Positions 12,453 through 23,452 of a DNA stretch of 64,000 bases are shown piece by piece. Where the stretch lies: assembly GCA_016758965.1 (NCBI GenBank), contig JAEPRB010000055.1, forward strand, positions 1-64,000, in the 5' to 3' direction. Origin of the DNA: Circinella minor. Its lineage: Eukaryota > Mucoromycota > Mucoromycetes > Mucorales > Lichtheimiaceae. The notes beneath the pieces were generated by a model that was given only the letters and a program-made list of their open reading frames with translations, was not told where the DNA came from and did no database searches. Each line of letters starts with the position of its first letter. The stretch's first letter is position 1. A program made the position numbers and the translations under genes.

Positions 12453-15400
12453 TGGGCTACAATAATGCTGGGAATTATTTCCAAAGCGGCAGGAACTTTT
12501 TTTTTTTTTTTCGAACCAAAAAAATAAATGTGGCTTGGTCTTTCTTCCTGCTGATTCGTTTATTTGTGTAACAAATGGATAATTATACTTTTTTTCATAT
12601 TATTATATCAGCGAGTACAACAAAAAATCATTTTTTTTTAGAAAAAAGATCAAAATACACTAGTATATCATTATTACTATTCAATTTGAAATATGTATAT
12701 ATATAATAGTTATTGCTATAGTAAATGTTTAGTCTATTGTGTAAGTTCTGATACCCTAATTTTTTTTTTTGTTTTAATATATTTCCAATTTGGTTACTTA
12801 CATCCAAATTGTTACAAGCTTTCAATCTACTAACTGGAAATGAATATCTTTGTTGAATACATGATAAAATTGTGCAACTTTATATATTACATATTGCTTT
12901 CTATGTAATTTAATTATATTCTAAATAGATTCGTTAATAATATATGTAAAAGACAAATCATTCAGTTATATTATAAATCTTATTTGAACAAGCTCCATAC
13001 TTTTTATATCAATTACATTGAAATCATTATGTTACTTATTAAAGCTAGAAGAGAGTTATTATAGATATTATATAATAATAATAATAATACATTAACCAAC
13101 CTTGACAATAGATTATTATTAAGGGTGTTAAAAATACTAAAAAGGATGTTAATAATTGGTATTCATGGTTTATAGAGACAAAAAAAAAAGGTGTTATTTT
13201 CGGTAGTATATTTTTATTTAAATATGTAAGCTATTATCATACGTAAGAGTGTTCAATCGCTTCTCAAAATGTCTTCTCAAATATAGCATGAATGCTCTTT
13301 GCTACCAACCAGAATAAAGAGAGAAAAATACACAAATAAAATTTTGTGATCTGTTTATATCTAATGATGTATCATCGTCTATAATAGTGCTTAAATCTAA
13401 TTAATATTATATAGTTCTATTGTCCATAACTAAAAATTGGCACTCATAATATATATATATATATATATATATGGAGAGCTCTCGATTTAAATTTCAAATT
13501 TGTATATATGTTATACTAATGTTTTTTTTTTGCTCTACGTGAATTACTACCATATTTACCAGAACTTAATAAAATTATTTCATCAATTAAAATTATCAGA
13601 AAAATAAAGCGGTCTAAGCTATATAACATAATAATTGCTTCAAATAAAGTATTGTGACCGTAATTTAAGTATACCTGTCTTTTTTACATGTTATGAATAA
13701 TAAAAAAGGAGAAAAAATAAATAAACTTTTTTAATTTGATTCGACTCGTTGAGTATACGTAGTATATAACGTTAACTATATATTTTTAAGATGACAACTA
13801 AAATCTATAACTAATGAGCATTATACTTTTTTGGAATTTATGAAAAAATGTTCGTATTTCCCCCTCAACTTTCCTTTTTTTTAAGATGGATGATCAGTGA
13901 CTTCTTTTATAGTTCTTGCTGTTGTAAACCTTATTGTAGATCATCCTTAAATACACTATCATATATAGTTTGAATATTCATTGTATTTCTTTGTATCAAT
14001 AATATTACATTGAGGAATAGTAATACATAATAAGTATAAATCGTCCTGCTATAGCCAATATAAGTGGTATGATAACAGAAAAACAAAAAATAAATCACAA
14101 AATATCGTATTATTATCACGGGAGTCTTAAACACACATTATATAAAAGTTAAAGAAGAGAAAAGGGAGTTTAGGGGGGTTAAAAACTATTCAGGAATTTG
14201 ATATGATACACACATTTTGAACTTATTTTTTTTTTCGTAATATGCAAGGGGTGAAACATATAACATGTATGTTAGGATCATACATTATATACACATAAAA
14301 AATGGTCATTGGGTATGTTGATACACAATATAGTAAAATAATGCTAAAGTAACTTGAACTATTTATTTACTTAAGTGAAACAGAAATTTTATATATTAAA
14401 ATCCACGACAGCAGCAACAACGTTGATGTACTTATGTACTATTGGGGCCACAAAAAATAAAAACAAAATCTCTAACTATATCAGATATACGATATTATAA
14501 TGATTTGAATGATTTTATTTTATAAATGTAGGTATGAATATACGTAACTCCTATAGATACACATAGTCCATTCGTTTGATTTAAGGTTTATATTATTGTT
14601 ATGAAACAGATTCTGTATTATACTCTTTTGAAAATTTACAATGAAAAAATTTGTCAGTTTTACTTTTTACTTTTTTTTCTGCTGATCAGCGCTCTATCTT
14701 CTCCATATTATATATGGAGGCGATCACCACGTTGTTAATCATGTAACTTTTAGTGTCAATAATAATGAAGATGCTGCTAAGGGGGTACGAACTTTATGCT
14801 ATGTTTAGTTTTAGCTAATAAGCATAATACATGCTTTGCAAACTTTTTTTTTTTTTTTTGCCAAGCTCATTATATAGCCTTATACAGTATTTTATTAAAA
14901 GCTTACTACTAATACTAAGGAGTGTATCTCTACAAAGAGCAAGAATGACAGCACACTTCTTATCATAACGTCTGTACATGGATGTTATTGAAATAATTTA
15001 TTATGAGCATACAAGTGTAGTTGGTATTACTAGCTATAAGGGAGCACCTAATACGCAGTATGTAAGCAACGTAAATTTAATTATACGTGCCAATAAACAC
15101 TTCAAAAACCTATTCACTCGACAGTTCACCAGTGCTACCAAGGAGAAGTTCTTACAATCAATGATAATAATGCGCATACGTAACATCGTTATTCGTGCTA
15201 ATGAGCGTCATCTTCATTAAGGAATTTATAATGGTAAGCCCTATAAAAAGAAATATTCACAATATGGTAAAAACAACCATAAAGATTGTGTCATTGAGAA
15301 TTTAAATAGTACACTCAATGTAATATACCTTTAATTATACAATAAATAGTTGTTATTGTGGTGATCAAGGTGTTCTGGTATATAAAGTCAACGTTTAATA

Positions 15401-17366
15401 TCCTCCATTATTATTTACAACCAGCTTACTTATTAAGAATGGTACTGCTACTCCTAATTATTAGAGTTCATACACTAGATATACTGTAATCGAATTAAGG
15501 AATGTTGGAACGGTAATAACTACCATACTATCTTCGATGGTGATAACAGCAAAACTACGGCAAGCTTGGTCTACGAATAAGAAAGATAGTAATAATATCT
15601 CTTAATTTTTTATTACAGCTTCTTTTGCTCAATTTGGCTACTTTTTCATACTCTTTTTTTTAGAAAAAAAAGTCGGTCAACGTATGCGGCAAAGTGCTCT
15701 CACGGTAATATATAGAGAATATCCGTACTAATTACCGGATGCCATGTTCGTGAATCTAGTCAAGACGGTGATAGTTTATTATGCGATGAGAGCTGCCGCG
15801 TAGTAATAATAGATATTAACTTTACCAATTGTTAATCCACGTTAATAGCATTGGAGAGGGTTAGTGCTTTTTGAAGAACACCAGTCTTCACCTCTTTGCA
15901 GAAGAGAAAAACAGTCTACAATTTACTTTTATTGTTTTTTTTCAATAATATAGTTAGTAAACTTTGTCAAAGAAGTGTGGCTCGCATATAGTTCAGATTA
16001 TAAAATCGATACTGTTATACCGTCATGGTATTCATTCCTGCACCATCGGTAATAACCACAATGAGAATCCAGCTAAAGTGAACTGTACATACACTCTTTT
16101 TATAAATGAGCTATTTGACTTATGGTAACTCATCATACACGGAGGTATAATAATTTTATAATTGTATGGAGTTCATCAACAGATGCAATGCTGGTGTACT
16201 TGCCAGAATCCCGAAGTACTCGTACCACATTTGTACATCCTCATGTGGGTCATTGTAATACGTGATGATGACAGTTCCACGTTTGTAAAAGATAAACTGA
16301 CTTCATAAGTATATATATGGCACTAGTAATTACTAGTTCATTTTTTAACTGCGTACTACTATTTTATAAAAAGAAGCTTATTAACGAGGCATGATTATAT
16401 ATATCATTTTAAGTTGACTAACTCTTCTCGAGGACAGTGCCTTGATATAATAAAAAGAAGCTCCAATTCAAAAATATTGTTATTTATGATCAAGAAGCTG
16501 ATGTGCCTTTTACTACAAATCATTGTTAAACATGTGCTCCCCTTATAGCAGTAATTATTACACTCTGTATATATTCATATTCATATTTCTCTTCTTAAAG
16601 ATACTATCAAACATTATTTTTTTTTAAAAAAACTTCTTGTATATTCCTTTTCTTTTATTAGCTGTTTTTGTAATATATTTTAGTTACTTTATCATCATTT
16701 TTCTCAGAGTTGCATTACAACACCAAAATAAAAACATTTTACCTAAAATTTTCAGTTTCTGATCCAAAACTATTCTGTCTGTGTTCTTTTACCTGTCCAT
16801 AAGATTCTTTCTGAAAAAGAAAGATTTCCAGCAAGATTAAAAATTTGAAATGTAGATAGACTGTAATACTTATTGTGACCAGCATGATCTTCAGCTCATC
16901 ACTGACTGAAATATTAATAGATTTCAATCTCTCCCAAGTAACATGCAGCCTGTGTAACATATATAATTTTGGTGTAACAAAATTAAAAAAAAATCGTTTC
17001 ATTTTGCACAGTTATTTCCTTCTCTTACTTTTTTTATTATCGCTAAAGATGAGAATGTTTGGGGAAATAAACTAGTGGCATATAGAATATAAATTTATTA
17101 TATATGGGTAATAAAAATGATATAATAGTCAAAAGACAAGTAGTAAGCGTATAGCTACCAAATATCTATTTCCATAATAGGATAATAGGTGCTTATGGAA
17201 TATAAATTTTCGGTGTGGTGTTGATAGAGTGAAGGTACACAACCTATCATTTTTTTTTAATTTCGTAAAATGTAATAAAATACAACATAAACCCCACTTC
17301 TCTTCTTTTTTACTTCTTTTTCTTTCGCTTAACTTATTTTTTAGAAAATATAATATTCTTGTTAGT
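12307..17366. other. Five-kilobase gene-free stretch
   Basis: I find no exon chain that joins into a recognisable protein on either strand. The first and last kilobases are very AT-rich, with poly-A/T tracts and an (AT)n run at about 13449-13472. From about 14.9 to 16.3 kb the base composition is less AT-rich and short frames in several phases look vaguely coding, which suggests decayed sequence. The last 250 bases upstream of 17367 are the P450 promoter and have TTTCTTTCGCTTAACTT tracts. Confidence 0.5.
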
Positions 17367-19893
17367 ATGTCATCGGCTGATACACTTGTAGGTGCAGCAG
17401 CAGCTTCTGGTGCCGCTATTCTCGGTCTCTTATCACTCAAATACAACGATCGTGCCCTTTTTACTGATCGTCCCAATACCCAAGTATTCAGTCCTGGTAC
17501 TCCATTATTCGGCTCACTTTTCGAGCAAATTAAAAATAAAGATCGAATCTTGGAACATATGGATTACTTATTGAACAAACATGATACGCTTACCTTGTAA
17601 GTTTTCTTTAATTTCCATTTCTTTGAATATATTAAAAGTTGTTGTAGATATGCGGGGAAGTGAAAAAAAAGAAAGAAACTAAAATTACTTCACGTGCTAA
17701 AACTTTATTTGTTGTTAGTGGTCAAACTGTATTTGGACTTCCTCCTCAGATTATGGTAAAAAAAAGGGTTTCCTTACATATAAAAAAAATTCACGATGTT
17801 AAAAGAAAAGAATAATAATAATAAGAAACTAATAATATTTTTTTTCTAGACTATTAATCCTGAAAATGTAGAGCATGTTTTGAAAAGTAAATTTTGAATT
17901 ACATGAAAAAGAAATATCATAGAATTATTGACATGGAACTGACGAAATAATTGTATATAATAGCCAACTTTTCAAATTATGTAAAGGGCCCTCAAATGAA
18001 GTATGTGAATCTCTTTTATTTTTTCTTTTCCATTATCTTTTTAACTCCGATTAAAAATAAGTTAAACTAATGAGTGTATATAACGATAGATATGCAATGA
18101 CTGATTTGTTCGGTCATGGTATCTTTGTTGCGAGTAAGTTTACCAATTCAAATACAATTTGTAGATGAAATCATGAATTTTATTAAGAAAGAAAAACAAA
18201 ATTAATCTATTTTTTTTATCATTGTATTTTATTATTTTAGACGGAGAACAATGGAAATGGTTAGTATCTTATAAGATATTATCTTCTACTAATTTTTAAC
18301 CTTGAAATCTTTGATGCATGATAGCGGTTGACATAACAATTATACAACTATACTATATCTATTAGGCAACGTAAGGCTGCCAGTTTGATTTTTAATGTGG
18401 TAAACTTCAGAGATCACTTTAGCGAAGTATTTATCAAAGAATTGGAAATCATTTCAAGTGAAATTTTTGATAAGAAGGCTGAAAATGGTAAATCTGTCGA
18501 TTTCCATGATGTCATTTACAAGTTTACTTTAGATTCATTTGTCTAGTAAGTATTTTTTTTTTTGTTCGGGTATATAGTCTTCAAGTAAATACATTATTCT
18601 AAATATTAACATACATTTGGATGTTTATTAATAATTATATATATAGTCTCGGTTTCGGTAAACAACTTGATTCATTGAGAAGCAAAAAAAAAGTGCCATT
18701 TGCCGAATCATTTGATATCTGCCAGCATGCTTCTTTTGAACGATTTGTGGACCCTTTTACCGATCTTCGCGAATCGTTTAAGCCTATTTTTAAACCAGGT
18801 ACCAAGACAATTAAACAGCATCTCCAGGTGGTTAATGATTTCGCTTACGGCTTAGTAAATGATCGACGCGAACAAATAAAAAATGGTGGTGAATACAAAG
18901 ATTTGTTATCTCGTTTTATGAATGCAAAGAACGAACATAATCAGCCACTCTCCAATGAAGAATTACGTGATACTGTATTGAATTTTATTATTGCCGGTCG
19001 CGATACAACAGCTCAGGCATTATCGTGGTGTTTCTACAACTTGATGTTGCATCCTCGTGTAGAAGCCAAACTTCTTGAAGAAATCACTAACAATATTCCA
19101 GAAGATGAATCATTATTGGATGCACCTGCATTTTATGAAGTTATTAAAAAAATGAAATATGCTCACGCAGTGTAAGTTTTTTACTATACCCAGTAGTAGC
19201 AAATGAACGATGAGATTTGTAAAATACATACGAAAGCTAATCAAACGTTGTCATGTATATACACTTTTATAAAAATATATCAGGTTTTATGAGGTATTGC
19301 GACTTCATCCATCCGTTCCTACAAATGTAAAGGTGGCATTAGATGAGGATGTCCTTCCTGATGGAACACCTATTCATAAAGGAGATAGGTATATAAAAAG
19401 CTATAATACATAATTTTGGACTGAAGCCAAAAGCGTTAATGAAGTATTATTGATACTAATTAATATCTTTCAATGAACATTATCTTTTTAGCATTACATG
19501 GTCACCTTATTGTATGGGTCGATCCGAGAAGATCTGGGGGCCTGATGCTCGCAGCTTCCGTCCGGAACGCTGGTTATCAGAGAACGGCGAGCTCAAGAGA
19601 GAATCCGCTGGCCAATGGCCAGCTTTCCACGCAGGTCCACGTGTGTGTAAGTATAAAAAAACACATTTTATATGTGTGCATGATTAATTAATATTTAAAA
19701 GAAAAAAAAACTAAATGATATATATTGTACAGGCTTAGGGCAAAACTTAGCAACACTTGAAGCTTTGATCGCCATTGTGATGTTGTTAAAGCGTTACAAG
19801 TTTTCTCTTGTTCCTAATCAATCTGTTACTTATGGAGTATCTTTAACACTTCCTATGAAGGATGGAATGCATGTTTTTGTTGAAAGACGTTGA
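17367..19893 (+). CDS. Cytochrome P450 monooxygenase
   Basis: Eleven exons (17367-17596, 17719-17755, 17850-17886, 17964-18000, 18090-18133, 18241-18259, 18366-18545, 18647-19171, 19284-19388, 19492-19646, 19733-19893) splice to 509 aa. An N-terminal hydrophobic stretch (about 8-24) should anchor it in the ER. The I-helix reads AGRDTT (311-316), the K-helix EVLR gives ExxR (Glu 373, Arg 376), the PERF-like motif is FRPERW, and the haem loop FHAGPRVCLG has Cys 457. The TINPENVEHVLK and NYVKGP region resembles fungal CYP families expanded in zygomycetes (CYP509-like by recall). The substrate cannot be told. Intron 1 could be misread as coding because its 3' part is open, but skipping it restores DTLTF-GQTVFGLPPQIM. 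Exons 2, 3 and 4 are each 37 nt. Confidence 0.95.
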
Positions 19894-20104
19894 AACTACT
19901 TATAATATTTTTTTTCGACTATATCATAATATCTTTCTCTCTTTCAAGATTATCCCATCACACACACTTCTTTTTTTTTCTAATTCATCGTTAATATAAT
20001 CCTTTGTTATAAGTGCTACTATTAGCACAAATAGAAAATATATTATTTATACAGCATATTTTCTTTTATAATTTATTATGTATCTTTATTAGATCCTCAT
20101 ATTT

Positions 20105-20124
20105 CGACGTTTAATCAAACGTCG
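20105..20124. other. Perfect hairpin in the 3' flank of the P450 gene
   Basis: CGACGTTT, a 4-nt loop AATC and AAACGTCG form an 8-bp stem about 210 nt past the P450 stop codon. If transcribed it would be a stable RNA hairpin in an otherwise AT-rich 3' UTR; it could equally be a DNA site. Confidence 0.4.
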
Positions 20125-21573
20125 TGATTTTTATTATTATTGACTCAAAACACTCATTTAAACACTCCTTTTTTTATTTTTATGTTTATCAAAAAACTTA
20201 TAATATATATGGAATTATAAATTATAAAATATTATCAGTATATATTGTCTTATCAAAATTGTATTATGGAATGTACATTTCATGAAAAATATGCAGTTAT
20301 TAACATATTGTAAGGATAATATAATAATGCAATAAAGTTTCTTTCAACACTGCTAAAGAATGGTTGCTAAAAGAATTGACCAGTTTAAATAATATCTTTC
20401 CAATTAAGAAGTAAGATTTTTTAATGATAGAATTGGGGGTACGTAACTGAGCTATCATGATCGTCGTGGGTCATGAGAATTGTACCTATTTCCATCCCTT
20501 TTTCCTTCTCCTTGAAAGAAAAAATAGAATCTTGTTTCTTTTTCTCAATGTTTCTAAAATTAATTGTTGTATATATAAGTATTATGAATAGTGAATTTTT
20601 TTTTTACATATTCTATCCACTATCTACTTTTTTATGTAAAGGTGATAACTAGTGTTTTTTTATATTATCAACATGTTTCAAACCTTTGTAGTGTAGAGAT
20701 ATGTACTAATATGTTCCCTTGTCTTTGGTATTTATCAATGTACTATAATAAATAGTGACGATAATGAGGGGTACTTTCTATACTTATAAAGAAAAAACAG
20801 AATAAAATATGATGTTAAAACTGTATAAGTTTTAAACAAGAGGAAACAGCAGTGAAGATGAACCTTGAAATGAATATTGAGAAGCAAAAAAAGGGGTTAA
20901 GATGCCGCTTTGACAAAAATTATTCTGTAAAAACTTCGAAATACACTGTATTCAATAATAGTGGCAAACTATAAAAACGTTATGTCATTACGATCATTAT
21001 GCTTGAAGTATAGAAACAGGATTCTTTCTTTAAAAATAAATAAAAGTATACTGTAAATTATACCTTTTTATAAAGCAACAAGTATAATAAAATGACGCGA
21101 TAAAGAAAAGAAAGGGGTAAAATAGTTGGACACCAGATACGTATCTTGGTTTTTTTCTGTTTTACATTATATACTAACTACTTTGTAAAAAAAAAAATTA
21201 CATAGCAACAATAGCAAAAGGGGTAAGAAAAAAGGGAGGGGAACTAACTACAGAAAAATAAAAATATTTATGCAGGTTGAGTCTTTTGTTACCACTAATG
21301 CAAAAGAAAAGCCCGCCTGAAAAAAAAAGCTATCAGCACCAAATAAGAAACACAGCCCCTTCCTTTATGTTTTATGACTTTAAATTAATTAACCCTCGCA
21401 GTATTTTTTAGACACACCTTAAAGAATCCAAGTTACTATTAACATACCAATTCGCTACTAAAAAGTTATTTTTTAATAAGTGCCAAAAATAATAGTAATA
21501 ATAACCATATGGAACACCCTCAACCTATTCAGTCCGATGCAGTCTCGTCAATTGCTGTTAGTTCTCCAAAACA

Positions 21574-21581
21574 TATAAAAG
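21574..21581 (+). promoter_or_regulatory. TATA box of the His-rich secreted protein gene
   Basis: TATAAAAG lies 126-133 nt before the ATG at 21707, and the leader between them is C/A/T-rich. It is the clearest TATA box I noticed in the window and suits a regulated or strongly expressed gene. Confidence 0.5.
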
Positions 21582-21706
21582 GGCAGACATTTGATTCTTT
21601 TAGGCTACTCCTCAACATCACCTAAAGAATTACTACTACTACAATACTACTGTATTATTTTTATACATTCCACTTTTAAATCTAAAAGATAACTTTTCCA
21701 TTAACG

Positions 21707-23013
21707 ATGAAACTCGCTTCCATTACCTCTGCTATTGTCCTTATGGTCGTTGCCACATCTGCCCTTCCCCATGGTGGTCATACTTCTATAGGCGGAAGCA
21801 ACGGCCAAGTATACAATGGTGGACTTGTAAGAAATTTTCTTTTTATTTGAACAATTTTGAACATGAGTCATATATTTTATAAAAGCTTATATATTCATTA
21901 ACATTTGAATATATAGGGAAATGGAATTGCTAAAGCTGGCGTTGGTGCAGACAACTCCAAAAAATCTAGCACTAATGTAGTGGACGTCCATCATCGTCGC
22001 TCCTATGGTGGTGATTACCACGGTCATGGTCATGGTCATGACCATGACCATGATGATGACTTTGAAAAAGTTGTCGTTGGTGGCAGCAACGAGGTGACTT
22101 ACAATGGAGGTGCTGTAAGTACATATCCATTATATTTAATGCTTTTATAAATGTTTAAATAATATGAATATAGTTACCTAACATCAAAATATACATATAG
22201 GCAAATGGGGCGGCTGCGGGTGGTCTTCTGTCAGATAACCATCAAGTTTCAACTACCAATATTCATACTCATGATGATGAGCATGATGGTCATGATATTT
22301 ATGTTAAAGGAAACAACGGCAAACAATTCAATGGTGGTCTGGTAAGGAGCTTTCTTTTCATTTGAGTAATTTTGAGCACGATTCATATATTTTATAAAGT
22401 TTATTAACTCAGTTACATTTAAATGTATAGTTAAACGGACTTGCTGAAGGTGGTGTTGCTGCAGACAACTCCAAAAAATCTAGCACTAATGTAGTGGACG
22501 TCCATCATCGTCGCTCTTATGGTGGTAATTACCATGGTCATGGTCATGGTCATGACCATGACCATGATTATGACTTTGAAAAAGTTGTCGTTGGTGGCAG
22601 CAACGAGGTGACTTACAATGGAGGTGCTGTAAGTACATATCCATTATATTTAATGCTTTTATAAATGTTTAAATAATATGAATATAGTTATCTAACATCA
22701 AAATATACATATAGGCAAATGGGGCGGCTGCGGGTGGTCTTCTGTCAGATAACCATCAAGTTTCGACTACCAATATTCATACTCATGATGATGAGCATGA
22801 TGGTCATGATATTTATGTTAAAGGAAACAACGGAAAACAGTTCAATAATGGCGCGGTAAGTTACTAGCTAATATAATACGAAATAATATATTACGTTACA
22901 ACGACATATTAATGATAAACATTTACATATAGTTAAACGGAGCTGTTGAAGCTGGTGTGCTCTCTAATAACAAAAAAGAGGCATATACTAGTATTGTTAT
23001 TGACGAACACTAG
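21707..23013 (+). CDS. Secreted His/Gly-rich protein built from duplicated exon pairs
   Basis: Six exons (21707-21826, 21917-22114, 22201-22341, 22431-22628, 22715-22855, 22933-23013) give 292 aa. Residues 1-20 are a clear signal peptide (LASITSAIVLMVVATSALP). The rest is five repeats of a module of the form GGSNEVTYNGGA-ANGAAAGGLLSDN, and every intron cuts the module at the same point in phase 0. Between modules lie a Ser-Thr/HHRR linker with HGHGHGHDHDHD and a linker HTHDDEHDGHD; both are likely metal-binding. Exons 2+3 and 4+5 are near-identical copies 514 bp apart, introns included. There is no membrane anchor or known domain and I do not recognise the family. A secreted metal-binding or wall-associated protein is an inference. 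Confidence 0.85.
22024..22053. repeat. Perfect 30-bp palindrome in coding sequence (copy 1)
   Basis: The repeated GGTCAT units (Gly-His) are followed by their own reverse complement, repeated ATGACC, read as Asp-His codons. The 30 bases equal their reverse complement exactly. The DNA palindrome therefore explains the protein switch from HGHGHG to HDHDHD. Confidence 0.9.
22538..22567. repeat. Perfect 30-bp palindrome in coding sequence (copy 2)
   Basis: This is the same palindrome as at 22024-22053, offset by the 514-bp duplication period and retained without change although flanking codons differ. Confidence 0.9.
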
Positions 23014-23452
23014 AGTTACTTTTTGCTTTTCTTGTTCGTATAGTTTCATTGGTTATACCCCCAACATCTTTTCTCATTATTTTTCATTTATCATATATTC
23101 TTGGCGATAATCATATAAAAACCTTGAAGTTCATTCATCATTTTCTTTTTTTTGTTATCGTTTCCCTCTTCTTTCAAATTATTATATATAAAAAAATCAT
23201 AGTTTTAATAATAAAAATAAAAATTATTATTATCATTTATTTGCTGTAAGCTTATACAATTGATTTTTAGATACGATAGTATTTTTTTTTTCAATGCATC
23301 AAAATAATCACATTTTTTTAAACCAACGAATGGAACTTTTTAATTTTTACTCTCCCTCTCCAAAAAAAGGAAATGGGTTTCCAGGATTTTTATTATTATT
23401 ATTTTTCTTATAAAAAAAAAAAGACAATTAACATACAAATATTAGTTATGCA
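23014..23452. other. Intergenic
   Basis: The 3' flank of the His-rich gene includes AATAAAAATAAAAATTATTATT at about 23208. It is followed by the short promoter of the zinc-cluster regulator. No gene is seen. Confidence 0.5.

Larger units (their letters stand above)
19894..21706. other. Intergenic between P450 and the His-rich protein gene
   Basis: This 1.8 kb of AT-rich DNA has no supportable gene. It holds a perfect hairpin at 20105-20124 in the P450 3' flank. The last 250 bases form the promoter of the His-rich gene, with a TATA box at 21574. Confidence 0.55.
21917..22855 (+). repeat. Tandem duplication of a two-exon, two-intron unit (514-bp period)
   Basis: Exon 2 (21917-22114) matches exon 4 (22431-22628), and exon 3 (22201-22341) matches exon 5 (22715-22855). 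Lengths are equal (198 and 141 nt). The intron between the pairs is 86 nt in both copies with about one difference, while introns 1 and 3 have diverged more. Most exon changes lie in the first dozen codons of each unit and the last four of the pair. This marks a recent unequal-crossover type duplication inside the gene. Confidence 0.93.

Noticed and set aside
17597..17718. Reading the 3' part of P450 intron 1 as coding (frame with KKKETKITSRAKTLFV)
   Set aside because: Using the first AG gives a premature stop, and the extra residues have no counterpart in P450s; splicing 17596 to 17719 restores the frame and the conserved sequence.
21917..22855. CRISPR-like or satellite array
   Set aside because: The repeats are two copies of an exon-intron unit, not many short repeats with spacers, and they sit within an intact gene.
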